Source: Gammaproteobacteria bacterium
GTDB taxonomy: Bacteria; Pseudomonadota; Gammaproteobacteria; Granulosicoccales; Granulosicoccaceae
DNA length: 9,798 bases
Assembly (NCBI GenBank): GCA_003511825.1
Contig: DOIU01000035.1
Span: 1 to 9,798, forward strand
Direction: 5' to 3'
The position numbers and the translations under genes are program-made. Below are positions 1 through 6,406 of the stretch, in pieces. The notes beneath the pieces are model-generated. The model worked only from the letters and a program-made list of their open reading frames with translations, was not told the origin of the DNA and did not search any database. Within the stretch, counting starts at the first letter, position 1. Every line of letters starts with the position of its first letter.

Positions 1-215
1 AATGCCAACACATTGCGCTCTTCCATCACTGAGTAGCGCTTGCTGAAGATGTCCTCAAGGATGTTGATTCGGATGAGGTTGTACCAGCTCAGATTCACCG
101 TCTTGGGCAAATCAAACAGCAGTTGGTTGTAAATCGTGATCAGACGCGCCGTGCTCTCAATGCGTTCCAGATACCGTGTTGACCAATACACCCGCTCGGC
201 GACTTTTGACAGCAT
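1..215 (-). CDS. Alpha-E domain protein, N-terminal part (runs off the left edge)
   Basis: The first 71 codons of a minus-strand gene are present; the rest lies beyond base 1. It begins MLSKVAERVYWSTRYLER and continues through a helical stretch containing NQLLFDLPKTVNLSWYNL and ILEDIFSKRYSVMEERN. That opening is typical of the alpha-E family (DUF403, PF04168), all-helical proteins of about 300 residues almost always encoded next to a circularly permuted ATP-grasp protein. The start ATG (215-213) overlaps the TAA stop of that upstream gene in the arrangement TAATG, so translation is probably coupled. No biochemical activity is established for the family. It is thought to act with the ATP-grasp partner, possibly in peptide-bond or amide formation. 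The family call is confident; the function is unknown. Confidence 0.9.
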   Translation of the reverse strand, partial: MLSKVAERVYWSTRYLERIESTARLITIYNQLLFDLPKTVNLSWYNLIRINILEDIFSKRYSVMEERNVLA

Positions 216-1675
216 TACGGCTTCTCCTGCTCGGTATCGACAATCCAGGTGTCTTTACTGCCGCCGCCCTGCGAAGAGTTCACCACCAAAGAGCCTTTTT
301 GCATCGCGACGCGCGTGAGTCCACCGGTGGTGACGAAGGTGTCTTTCGCTTGCAGAATAAAAGGTCGGAGATCCAGATGCCGGGGTTCCAGGCGATTGTT
401 CCCCACCAAGGTGGGCGCCGTTGACAAGGCCAGCGTCGGTTGCGCGATGTAGTTACGCGGGTTGGATTTAATGAGTCCGGCGAAGGTTTCACGGTCTTTT
501 TTGCTTGCGTGCGGCCCCACTAACATGCCATAGCCACCCGATTCATTGGCGGGCTTGACCACGAGTTTATCGAGATTGGCGAGGACATAATCCCGTTGCT
601 TTTTATCGAAACACAGAAAGGTTTCAACGTTGGGCAGCAGCGGCTCCTCGCCCAAATAGTATTGAATGATCGCCGGTATATAGGCATAGATGACCTTATC
701 ATCGGCAACGCCGGCGCCGGGCGCATTGGCCAGGGCGACTTTACCCGCGCGCCATGCCCGCATTAACCCGGGCACACCGAGCGCGGAATCCTCGCGAAAG
801 ACCTCGGGGTCGAGAAAGTCATCATCAATGCGCCGATAAATCACATCAACCCGCTCCAGTCCGCCGATGTTTTTCATGTAAACGCAGTCATCGTCCTGGA
901 CGACCAGGTCACTGCCCTCGACCAGCTCAGCGCCCATTTGCTGCGCCAAAAAGGTGTGTTCAAAGTAGGCGGAGTTGTAGATGCCGGGTGTGAGCACGGC
1001 GATCACCGGGCGCTTGACCTTACGCGGCGACAGCGCACAAAGCGTCTCGAACAATTGCGCGGGGTAGGCATCAATCGGTGCAATATCCACCTTCTCAAAC
1101 ACCTCAGGCAACACCCGTTTCATGATGGAGCGGTTTTCCAGCATATAAGACACACCGGAGGGAACCCGCAAGTTATCCTCGAGGATATAAAACTCCCCAC
1201 CGTGATCGCGCACCAAATCGGTGCCACAGATATGCGCCCACACGCCAAAAGGGGGCGAAATACCCTCGCATTCTTTACGGTAGTTTTTGGATTGGTCTAA
1301 AACAGACTGAGGAATGACACCGTCTTTGAGAATTTTTTTGTCGTTATACAGGTCATCAATAAACAAATTGAGTGCGCGCAAGCGCTGTTCGAGGCCGATG
1401 CCCGTCTTTTCCCACTGCCGTTTACTGATCACACGCGGGACGATATCAAAGGGCCATGCCCGATCAATATTGCCCTCCTCGGTATACACGGTAAAGCTGA
1501 CACCCATCTCTTTGATGGTGGACTCCGCCGCCTGCTTGCGTGAACGCACCTCATCATCACTCAAGGTTTTCAGATAGTTAACGAGCTTGCGCGCAGGAGT
1601 CCGCGGATTACCACGCGCACTGATCAGCTCATCATAGAAGAGCTCGGGGGTGTACGACTGCCAGTTAGAGTGCAT
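215..1675 (-). CDS. Circularly permuted ATP-grasp protein (DUF404/DUF407 type)
   Basis: A 486-residue protein of the circularly permuted ATP-grasp type 2 family (PF14403), full length for the family. Visible signatures in order: WPFDIVPRVI (74-83), the EDNLRVPSGVSYMLENR block (166-182) that contributes acidic and Asn residues near the active site, NAPGAGVADDK (317-327), the nucleotide-binding strand and glycine loop LVVKPANESGGYGM (371-384), HLDLRPF (433-439), GGLTRVA (451-457) and SSQGGGSKDTW (467-477). ATP-grasp enzymes join a carboxylate to an amine or thiol through an acyl-phosphate. The substrate of this branch is not known. The ATG at 1675 follows a GGGAG ribosome site. It overlaps the alpha-E gene by one base and forms a leftward operon with it. 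A transglutaminase-like partner often follows in other genomes and would lie outside the window. Confidence 0.93.
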   Translation of the reverse strand: MHSNWQSYTPELFYDELISARGNPRTPARKLVNYLKTLSDDEVRSRKQAAESTIKEMGVSFTVYTEEGNIDRAWPFDIVPRVISKRQWEKTGIGLEQRLRALNLFIDDLYNDKKILKDGVIPQSVLDQSKNYRKECEGISPPFGVWAHICGTDLVRDHGGEFYILEDNLRVPSGVSYMLENRSIMKRVLPEVFEKVDIAPIDAYPAQLFETLCALSPRKVKRPVIAVLTPGIYNSAYFEHTFLAQQMGAELVEGSDLVVQDDDCVYMKNIGGLERVDVIYRRIDDDFLDPEVFREDSALGVPGLMRAWRAGKVALANAPGAGVADDKVIYAYIPAIIQYYLGEEPLLPNVETFLCFDKKQRDYVLANLDKLVVKPANESGGYGMLVGPHASKKDRETFAGLIKSNPRNYIAQPTLALSTAPTLVGNNRLEPRHLDLRPFILQAKDTFVTTGGLTRVAMQKGSLVVNSSQGGGSKDTWIVDTEQEKP

Positions 1676-1829
1676 CTTGACTCCCTTGACTCCCTCAATC
1701 CCATAGTTGCATTAATGAAATTATCGGCGTAACACCGGCTTACCGTTGACTGGGCAGCGTGTATGTCGGTGACACTGTCTCGCACCACACAAGCCTCCTC
1801 AAGAACGCGACGTGTGGGCAACGACCATA

Positions 1830-1859
1830 GCTATACAATGAGAGATTCATGCCAGCCAA
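1830..1859 (-). promoter_or_regulatory. Possible promoter of the ATP-grasp/alpha-E operon
   Basis: On the minus strand TATAGC (1835-1830) could serve as a -10 element, with a poor -35 TTGGCT (1859-1854) 18 bp upstream. The A/T tracts immediately upstream (1858-1904) could compensate for the weak -35, as UP elements do. The leader to the ATG at 1675 would be about 150 bases. Tentative. Confidence 0.3.
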
Positions 1860-1904
1860 AAATTGACATGTTTCGGCAAAAATGCGCTAAAAACAAGGTA
1901 AAAA
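1858..1904. promoter_or_regulatory. Four helically phased A5 tracts (predicted curved DNA)
   Basis: Runs of exactly five A on the plus strand begin at 1858, 1878, 1889 and 1900, giving spacings of 20, 11 and 11 bases, close to two, one and one turns of the helix. Phased A tracts produce intrinsic bending. They lie directly upstream of the possible TATAGC -10 of the ATP-grasp operon, where they could act as an UP element or as a site for a nucleoid protein such as H-NS, Fis or IHF. The spacing is directly observed; the role is inferred. Confidence 0.5.
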
Positions 1905-1910
1905 TGGGAC

Positions 1911-1924
1911 TTATCAGGTGATAA
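1911..1924. promoter_or_regulatory. Palindrome TTATCAGGTGATAA, possible operator
   Basis: A 6-bp inverted repeat (TTATCA / TGATAA) around a two-base centre lies just upstream of the phased A tracts, at about -90 to -100 relative to the possible promoter of the ATP-grasp operon. The symmetry suits a dimeric regulator. I do not recognise it as the site of a particular protein, and a match this short can arise by chance. Confidence 0.25.
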
Positions 1925-2018
1925 AACGCGGTATTGAGTGTTGCATTTTGTCCGAGCGCACCAAGACGGGGCGATATCCGGAAGGCGCGGCGGGAAGCGC
2001 CGGTTGCGCCATCGCCGC

Positions 2019-2049
2019 CGGGTTCGATCATCCAGAGTGATCGAACCCG
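2019..2049 (-). terminator. Strong hairpin after the aldo/keto reductase gene, without a U tract
   Basis: CGGGTTCGATCA (2019-2030) and TGATCGAACCCG (2038-2049) form a perfect 12-bp inverted repeat around a 7-base loop. It begins 22 bases past the TAG stop of the reductase, read leftward. A hairpin of this strength in this position normally ends or stabilises the transcript, but no run of T follows it on the minus strand (the next bases are GCGGCGATGG). It may be a U-less terminator, an RNase barrier protecting the 3' end, or a protein-binding palindrome. Confidence 0.5.
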
Positions 2050-2071
2050 TGATCAGTCGCTGGCTGGGCGC

Positions 2072-3094
2072 CTAGGACTCTAGACGATAAGCGCCTTGAC
2101 GCGCCAGCATCCAGGCTGGGTACTCTTCGGGCAATTGGCTGATTTCATCCAGTGTGGCGAGCTCTTCAGCAGTCAGTGAGACGGCCGTCGCTCCTATGTT
2201 ACTCTGCAATTGCGACACGCGCCTGGCGCCCACGATGACGCTGGTCACCACCTCTTGATGCAGCAGCCAGGCAAGCGCGAGCTGAGCCACATCGCAGCCT
2301 TTGTTGTCGGCCATGGTGCGCAGGGTGTCGATAATGTCAAAGGCGCGCGTCTTGTTCACCGGCGGGAAATCAAAGGCGGCGCGTCGACCGTCAGCAGCCT
2401 GCCCATTGCGGTCGTATTTGCCCGATAACAACCCCCCAGCCAGAGGGCTCCATACCATCAACCCGATTTTTTCCGATTTCAGCATGGGGACAATCTCGCG
2501 CTCAAGGTCGCGCCCTGCCAAGGTGTAGTAAGCCTGCAAGGACACCAGCGGTGCCAATCGGCGCGCCTCGGTGATGCCTACTGCCTTGACCACTTGCCAG
2601 GCCGCCCAGTTAGACAAGCCGATATAGCGAACCAGCCCCTGTTTGACCAAGGTATCCAGCGCTTCCAGTGTCTCAACCATGGGGGTTGCGGGATCAAAGC
2701 CATGGATCTGGTAGAGGTCGACATAATCCAATTGCAGACGCGACAAGCTCGCCTGGATCTCGTGCATGATGTGTCCGCGCGAGGCACCGCGATGATTGGG
2801 GCCGGCACCCATCGGGCCGAGCACTTTCGTCGCGATCACCACGTCCTCTCGCGGCACCGCCAGGTTGCGCAATGCCTGCCCGAGGATGCGCTCGCTGCGC
2901 CCCTCCGCGTAGATGTTGGCGGTGTCAATGAAGTTAATGCCGGCGTCCAGGGCAGTCTTGAGCAACGCATCGGCGTCATCTTGCTGTAACTGGCCGATCT
3001 GCCCCCAGATGCCCTCATCGCCGCCAAAAGTCATCGTGCCTAAACACAATTCTGAAACAAACAGGCCGCTGTGGCCGAGCTGTCGCAATCGCAT
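2072..3094 (-). CDS. Aldo/keto reductase
   Basis: A 340-residue NAD(P)H-dependent oxidoreductase of the aldo/keto reductase superfamily (PF00248), a TIM barrel expected in the cytoplasm. It reduces aldehydes or ketones to alcohols. The catalytic tetrad is complete: Asp57 and Tyr62 in FIDTANIYAEGRSE, Lys90 in VIATKVLG and His131 in LYQIHG. Also seen are the N-terminal LGHSGLFVSELCLGTMTFGG, the central RYIGLSNW (156-163) and the C-terminal cofactor motif VIVGARRVSQLQSNIGA. The length and the extended loop suggest the bacterial YajO/YghZ-like or AKR11/12-like branches, but the physiological substrate cannot be read off. The ATG at 3094 is preceded by a GGGAG ribosome site. The gene is divergent from an AraC regulator with paired direct repeats between them, an arrangement seen for aldehyde-detoxifying reductases, so induction by reactive aldehydes is a reasonable inference. 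Confidence 0.93.
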   Translation of the reverse strand: MRLRQLGHSGLFVSELCLGTMTFGGDEGIWGQIGQLQQDDADALLKTALDAGINFIDTANIYAEGRSERILGQALRNLAVPREDVVIATKVLGPMGAGPNHRGASRGHIMHEIQASLSRLQLDYVDLYQIHGFDPATPMVETLEALDTLVKQGLVRYIGLSNWAAWQVVKAVGITEARRLAPLVSLQAYYTLAGRDLEREIVPMLKSEKIGLMVWSPLAGGLLSGKYDRNGQAADGRRAAFDFPPVNKTRAFDIIDTLRTMADNKGCDVAQLALAWLLHQEVVTSVIVGARRVSQLQSNIGATAVSLTAEELATLDEISQLPEEYPAWMLARQGAYRLES

Positions 3095-3180
3095 GGTGAT
3101 TCTCCCTCAGACTGTGGTGATATGATCGCCCTCAACCTTACGCAGCAGGAGCCGCACGACGTGGTGAGAACGAGGACCAC

Positions 3181-3209
3181 AGCATAGCTAGCCCGAGCGC
3201 CGGCGGACG
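3181..3209 (-). promoter_or_regulatory. Candidate activator-dependent promoter of the aldo/keto reductase
   Basis: On the minus strand a TATGCT -10 element (3186-3181) has no recognisable -35 at 17 bp (CGTCCG, 3209-3204). A good -10 with a missing -35 is typical of promoters that need an activator. The paired direct repeats at 3215-3255 begin 6 bases upstream of the -35 position, where an AraC-family protein would contact RNA polymerase. Transcription would begin near 3174, leaving an 80-base leader. Inferred from motif and position only. Confidence 0.35.
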
Positions 3210-3214
3210 ACCGC

Positions 3215-3255
3215 ATTCCTCTCAGAGACTTGCCTATTCCTCTCAAAGGCCTGCC
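3215..3255. repeat. Paired 20-bp direct repeats, 21 bp apart: probable AraC-family operator
   Basis: ATTCCTCTCAGAGACTTGCC (3215-3234) and ATTCCTCTCAAAGGCCTGCC (3236-3255) match at 17 of 20 positions, and their starts are exactly 21 bases apart, two helical turns. AraC/XylS-family proteins have two helix-turn-helix units per subunit and commonly bind direct repeats with this phasing. The site lies between the AraC regulator gene and the divergent reductase. It is close enough to the regulator's own start (42 bases) to affect its expression as well. Confidence 0.6.
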
Positions 3256-3296
3256 CTGTCCGCTGCTGTCGCGCCATCGTCTGCTACACTGCGCGC

Positions 3297-4220
3297 ATGA
3301 CCATCACCCCCTCACCCGACTACAGCTCGCTGATCACTGCTACCGAATCGCTGTGGCAGCGGTTCGGCGCCACGCCGCCCATCGCCGGGCTGCATATTAC
3401 GCGTGCGGTGACGCCGACCAGCCTGCAGCCGATATGCTACCAACCCTCTTTGTGTGTGGTCTTGCGCGGAAAGAAACGCAGTGCGCTGGGGGCTTTGACT
3501 CTCAATTACACGGCAGGTCAGTGTTTATTGGCCTCCATGCACGTGCCTGCCCATTCACGCATTATCGAGGCCTCGTCGGAACGCCCCTACCTCGCCTTCC
3601 GTCTCGCCATTGAACCGCACATTGTCGGCGAACTCATGGCCAGCCATGCCAGCGAGCAACCGCACCCCTGCCGCAGCGGGCAGTTGTTGCCGGCCGTGCG
3701 AACTGCCAACCTGTTCGACGCCATTGTCGATCCCTTGAAGCGCTTGCTGCAGCTCCCGGATACCCCACAGGATCTGCCGGTCCTCCAGCCCTTGTTTATG
3801 CGCGAGATCGTCTGGCGTCTGCTCAACTGCGAATTGGCGGCACAACTGTATGACCCGAGCTGGCAAGACAGCCGTATGGCGCAAATCGGTCGAGTCACGG
3901 CGTGGCTGCGCCAACACTACCGTCAACCCATTCGCGTGACCGAACTGGCGGACATGGCCAATATGAGCGCGGCGTCCTTCCATCGCCACTTTAAAGCGGT
4001 GACGCAGGTGTCACCCGTGCAGTTTCAAAAAAACCTGCGTTTGCAAGAGGCGAGAAATCTGCTGATTTACGAGCCGGAAATCGCGGCGATTGCCTATGCC
4101 GTCGGCTATGAAAGTCCGTCGCAGTTCAGCCGAGATTATCGTCGCTTGTTTGGTGTGTCACCCCGCGAAGATCGCGGCGCATTGCTCAGCCCAGAACCGA
4201 CTGTGACAGCGATTATTTAG
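3297..4220 (+). CDS. AraC-family transcriptional regulator with AraC_N sensor domain (YqhC-like)
   Basis: A 307-residue regulator. Residues about 25-180 match the AraC_N domain (PF06719): ICYQPSLCVVLRGKKRSALG, then YTAGQCLLASMHVPAHSRI and PYLAFRLAIEP. Residues about 195-291 form the AraC DNA-binding domain, with a first helix-turn-helix at VTELADMANMSAASFHRHFKAV (214-235) and a second at IAAIAYAVGYESPSQFSRDYRRLFGVSPR (262-290), split by QKNLRLQEARNLL. Escherichia coli YqhC has this architecture and activates the aldehyde reductases yqhD and dkgA. The gene here is divergent from an aldo/keto reductase, so it probably controls that gene, perhaps in response to aldehydes. No clear ribosome site precedes the ATG at 3297. 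A TACACT hexamer at 3285-3290 ends six bases before it, so the mRNA may be leaderless or nearly so. Confidence 0.92.
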   Translation: MTITPSPDYSSLITATESLWQRFGATPPIAGLHITRAVTPTSLQPICYQPSLCVVLRGKKRSALGALTLNYTAGQCLLASMHVPAHSRIIEASSERPYLAFRLAIEPHIVGELMASHASEQPHPCRSGQLLPAVRTANLFDAIVDPLKRLLQLPDTPQDLPVLQPLFMREIVWRLLNCELAAQLYDPSWQDSRMAQIGRVTAWLRQHYRQPIRVTELADMANMSAASFHRHFKAVTQVSPVQFQKNLRLQEARNLLIYEPEIAAIAYAVGYESPSQFSRDYRRLFGVSPREDRGALLSPEPTVTAII

Positions 4221-4259
4221 CCCATCAAAACACGCCGTTTTTATCGATCACAGACTGAC

Positions 4260-4302
4260 GTTGACGTAAAACGTTAACCTAGACAGGCATTAACGTAAAC
4301 GG
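4260..4302. repeat. Cluster of TTRACGTAAA-like repeats
   Basis: TTGACGTAAA (4261-4270) and TTAACGTAAA (4290-4299) are direct copies 29 bases apart. Between them ACGTTAAC (4271-4278) is an inverted relative. GTTGACGT and ACGTTAAC can fold into an 8-bp stem with an AAA loop (4260-4278, one G-U pair), and ACGTTAA also pairs with TTAACGT at 4290-4296. This could be an operator for the downstream operon or an RNA hairpin after the AraC gene. No regulator is recognised. Confidence 0.35.
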
Positions 4303-4353
4303 CAGCACAGCACAATAAAAGTCCCTCCTGCTTAAACCTGCGTGTATTAGAAA

Positions 4354-4383
4354 TTCGCAAAAAAGTAATTTTCCCGTTAGAAT
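4354..4383 (+). promoter_or_regulatory. Candidate sigma70 promoter of the acyltransferase operon
   Basis: TTCGCA (4354-4359) and TAGAAT (4378-4383) are separated by 18 bp inside the AT-rich leader. They match the -35 consensus at 4 of 6 positions and the -10 at 5 of 6. Transcription would start near 4390 and leave a leader of about 170 bases before the ATG at 4562. A/T-rich DNA offers many chance matches, so this is the best candidate rather than a secure call. Confidence 0.35.
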
Positions 4384-4549
4384 AAAAAAACGTGGTCACC
4401 AAGAATGATTCACACAGCCTAATAAAAAGTAAACGGCTTGCATTAAAAAAAGAAAAGCAAATGCACTAGCCAACACGTAATTAAGCCAATCATTACCCGG
4501 CTAAGCCGCGCGAATCGCCCAAGAGCGAATGCCGGCTACAACGCACACG

Positions 4550-4557
4550 AGGAGGAT
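4550..4557 (+). promoter_or_regulatory. Strong ribosome binding site deciding the acyltransferase start
   Basis: AGGAGGAT, a near-perfect Shine-Dalgarno sequence, ends 4 bases before the ATG at 4562. It rules in favour of that start over the in-frame ATG at 4529, which has no such signal and would place the ribosome site inside the coding sequence. Confidence 0.85.
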
Positions 4558-4561
4558 AAAT

Positions 4562-6406
4562 ATGAGCATGATGCACATCGTGCAGCCCGCTGAAAAACCT
4601 ACACACAAGCCTGGCGGGACCTTTTCAAGTCTCGGTACCCTACCTCGCGTTCCCATCCCCGATTTAGCCGATACGCAAACGCGCTTTGAACACTGGTGCA
4701 CCCCGTTATTAACACCCGCAGAGTTGTCCGAAACTCAGGCTGCCATCCGCGCGTTTTTTGCGCCTGACGGCCCCGCCGAGATCCTCAACCGCGAGCTGCA
4801 TGCTTACAATGAGCGCGCCGAGGTTTACAGTTGGCTGGATGAATTCTGGCCGGCGCGCTATTTGGGCAGACGCGTACCGGTTTCCGTTAACGCCAACTTT
4901 TTCTTCACCTTAGTTGACCAAGACGGCACGCAACTGCAACGCGCGGCGAATTTGATTGCCGCCACTGTTCGCTACAAACAACAGCTGGATGAGGAAGACC
5001 TCCCCGTCAGCAAGCTACGCGATCAGCCCTTGTGCATGTCGCAGAACAAGTACCTGTTCTCATCCACTCGAATTCCGGGTGAACAACGCGACCAGGCCCG
5101 TACCCCCTACTCCGAGGCACAGCCGGGGCCATCACAGGCGCGGCATATCGTCGTTATCCATCAACGTCAGCTGTTTCGCCTGACGGTGATTGACGCCGAC
5201 AACCAGGCCTGCACGCCTGAACAATTGGCGCAGGCACTCGGTGCGATCCAACAGGCGTCACAAGCCGCAGCAGACGGGGAATCCGTCGGTTACCTCACGA
5301 CGCTGCCGCGCACGGATTGGGCAGGGACCTACCAAGCGATGCGCGCCAGCCCGGTCAACGCCGAGGCGCTCGATACCGTGGAGCAGGCGCTGTTTTGCGT
5401 GTGCCTTGACGACGCCGCGCCTGAGGATTTACAAGACGCCTCGGATCGCTTGCTGCACGGCGACGGCGGCAACCGCTGGTTTGATAAGTCGCTGTCGCTG
5501 ATCGTCTTCAGCAACGGTGTTGCGGGCGTGAACGTCGAGCACTGCGGCCTCGACGGCATGACCGTGGTGGAACTCATCGATTTCGTCCACAACCCGGAGA
5601 CACACAAGGCGATGACGCAAAGCGCGGCGCAACCCGCACCACCGACCTTCGCGCCCCTCACATGGGCGTTGAATGACGATCTGCGCGCCACCGTGCGCGA
5701 TGCCCAATCGGCGTTTCAGCGCTTGGCCGACAATACTGCAACGCTGTCATTTTCATTTGACGACTTCGGCGTGCAACACATCAAGACACTCGGCGTCTCA
5801 CCGGACGCCTTTTGCCAAATCGCCTTTCAGCTCGCGCATCAGCGCACCAAAGGGTTGATTGGGGCCACCTATGAGTCCATTGCCACGCGCCAGTTTGAAC
5901 GCGGCCGCACCGAGGCCATGCGGGTGGTCACACCAGAGATTGTCGCCTTTGTGGACGCCATGGCTGACGCAAGCACATCTGAAGCGGAGCGACGAGAATG
6001 TTTCTATGCCGCTGCCGAGCAACACATTCAGCGCGTGAGAGCGTGCCAGGGCGGCCAGGCACCCGAACAGCATCTGTGGCAGTTGCAGCTGATTGCCCAG
6101 GAGAAAGGCGCCGCACTCGGCATCGATGAAGACTTCGCGCTGTTCCACTCGCCCGGATGGCTGAAGATGCGCGACGATTACCTCAGCACCAGCTCCGCGC
6201 CGTCTGAGAACGCGACCGTATTTGGGTTCGGCGCCACCAGTGAGCAATGTATCGGTACCGCCTATATGGTGCGTCGCTCCGCCATCAAGGCGTACCTGAG
6301 CACACCGCGTGCGGTCGCCCAGCATATGCAGGCGTTTGCCGAGCATCTCAGCGATGTGTTTCGCGAACTCTCCCAATTATTGCAACCCGGAGAACGCAAT
6401 GAGTAG
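4562..6406 (+). CDS. Choline/carnitine O-acyltransferase family protein with altered acceptor site
   Basis: A 614-residue member of PF00755, a family that moves acyl groups between CoA and the hydroxyl of carnitine or choline. Motifs, numbered from the start at 4562: N-terminal LPRVPIPDLADT (27-38); PLCMSQNKYLFSSTRIPG (156-173); NRWFDKSLSLIV (304-315); catalytic His327 in NVEHCGLDG; SPDAFCQIAFQLAHQR (413-428); KGLIGATYES (430-439) with the conserved Tyr437; GRTEAMR (448-454); and the STS motif 542-544. The enzyme should be catalytically competent. Against animal carnitine acetyltransferase (alignment from memory) the carboxylate-binding Arg518 appears as Gln503, Thr467 as Ala452, and the chain-length gate Met564 as Phe554. 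Tyr452 and Thr465 counterparts remain. This suggests a short acyl group and an acceptor other than carnitine. No signal peptide or membrane segment is visible, so it is probably cytoplasmic. It is the first gene of a three-gene operon and overlaps the next by 8 bases. Confidence 0.9.
   Translation: MSMMHIVQPAEKPTHKPGGTFSSLGTLPRVPIPDLADTQTRFEHWCTPLLTPAELSETQAAIRAFFAPDGPAEILNRELHAYNERAEVYSWLDEFWPARYLGRRVPVSVNANFFFTLVDQDGTQLQRAANLIAATVRYKQQLDEEDLPVSKLRDQPLCMSQNKYLFSSTRIPGEQRDQARTPYSEAQPGPSQARHIVVIHQRQLFRLTVIDADNQACTPEQLAQALGAIQQASQAAADGESVGYLTTLPRTDWAGTYQAMRASPVNAEALDTVEQALFCVCLDDAAPEDLQDASDRLLHGDGGNRWFDKSLSLIVFSNGVAGVNVEHCGLDGMTVVELIDFVHNPETHKAMTQSAAQPAPPTFAPLTWALNDDLRATVRDAQSAFQRLADNTATLSFSFDDFGVQHIKTLGVSPDAFCQIAFQLAHQRTKGLIGATYESIATRQFERGRTEAMRVVTPEIVAFVDAMADASTSEAERRECFYAAAEQHIQRVRACQGGQAPEQHLWQLQLIAQEKGAALGIDEDFALFHSPGWLKMRDDYLSTSSAPSENATVFGFGATSEQCIGTAYMVRRSAIKAYLSTPRAVAQHMQAFAEHLSDVFRELSQLLQPGERNE

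Larger units (their letters stand above)
1676..2071. other. Non-coding region between the ATP-grasp operon and the aldo/keto reductase gene
   Basis: About 400 bases without a convincing gene. Both flanking genes are read leftward, so this stretch should hold the reductase's 3' end signal and the promoter of the ATP-grasp/alpha-E operon. It contains a strong hairpin (2019-2049), a near-perfect 14-bp palindrome TTATCAGGTGATAA (1911-1924) that could be an operator, four phased A5 tracts (1858-1904), and a possible minus-strand -10 element TATAGC (1835-1830) just downstream of the A tracts. No good -35 hexamer accompanies it; the best is TTGGCT at 18-bp spacing. A 66-codon minus-strand reading frame here has no recognisable domain and spans the hairpin, so it is not called. 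Confidence 0.6.
4221..4561. other. AT-rich non-coding leader upstream of the acyltransferase operon
   Basis: About 340 bases, clearly richer in A and T than the flanking genes, particularly 4310-4490. There is no convincing reading frame and no strong terminator after the AraC gene; only a weak AAAAC/GTTTT pairing occurs at 4227-4241. It holds the TTRACGTAAA repeats (4260-4302), a candidate sigma70 promoter (4354-4383), two copies of GTAAACGGC (4295-4303 and 4429-4437), and a TGCATT/AATGCA inverted repeat (4439-4444 and 4460-4465). A strong ribosome site ends it. I recognise no known riboswitch or small RNA. The length and density of short repeats suggest that the operon is regulated separately from the AraC gene. 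Confidence 0.55.

Noticed and set aside
754..1300. Plus-strand reading frames across the ATP-grasp gene
   Set aside because: They are antisense to a gene with clear conserved motifs, and their translations are rich in Arg, His and Pro without domain character.
1863..1891. Plus-strand promoter starting from the consensus TTGACA at 1863-1868
   Set aside because: No acceptable -10 follows at 16-18 bp, and both flanking genes lie on the other strand, so nothing would be expressed from it.
1831..2031. Minus-strand 66-codon reading frame in the gap before the ATP-grasp gene
   Set aside because: It has no recognisable domain or clear ribosome site, and it overlaps the hairpin and the phased A tracts, which explain the region better.
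4529..4561. Acyltransferase start at the upstream in-frame ATG at 4529
   Set aside because: The near-perfect AGGAGG site lies at 4550-4555, correctly spaced for the ATG at 4562. The added residues match nothing in the family.
6309..6398. Oxygenase start at the upstream in-frame ATG at 6309
   Set aside because: This would overlap the acyltransferase by about 100 bases, with no ribosome site. The ATG at 6399 has GGAG six bases upstream.
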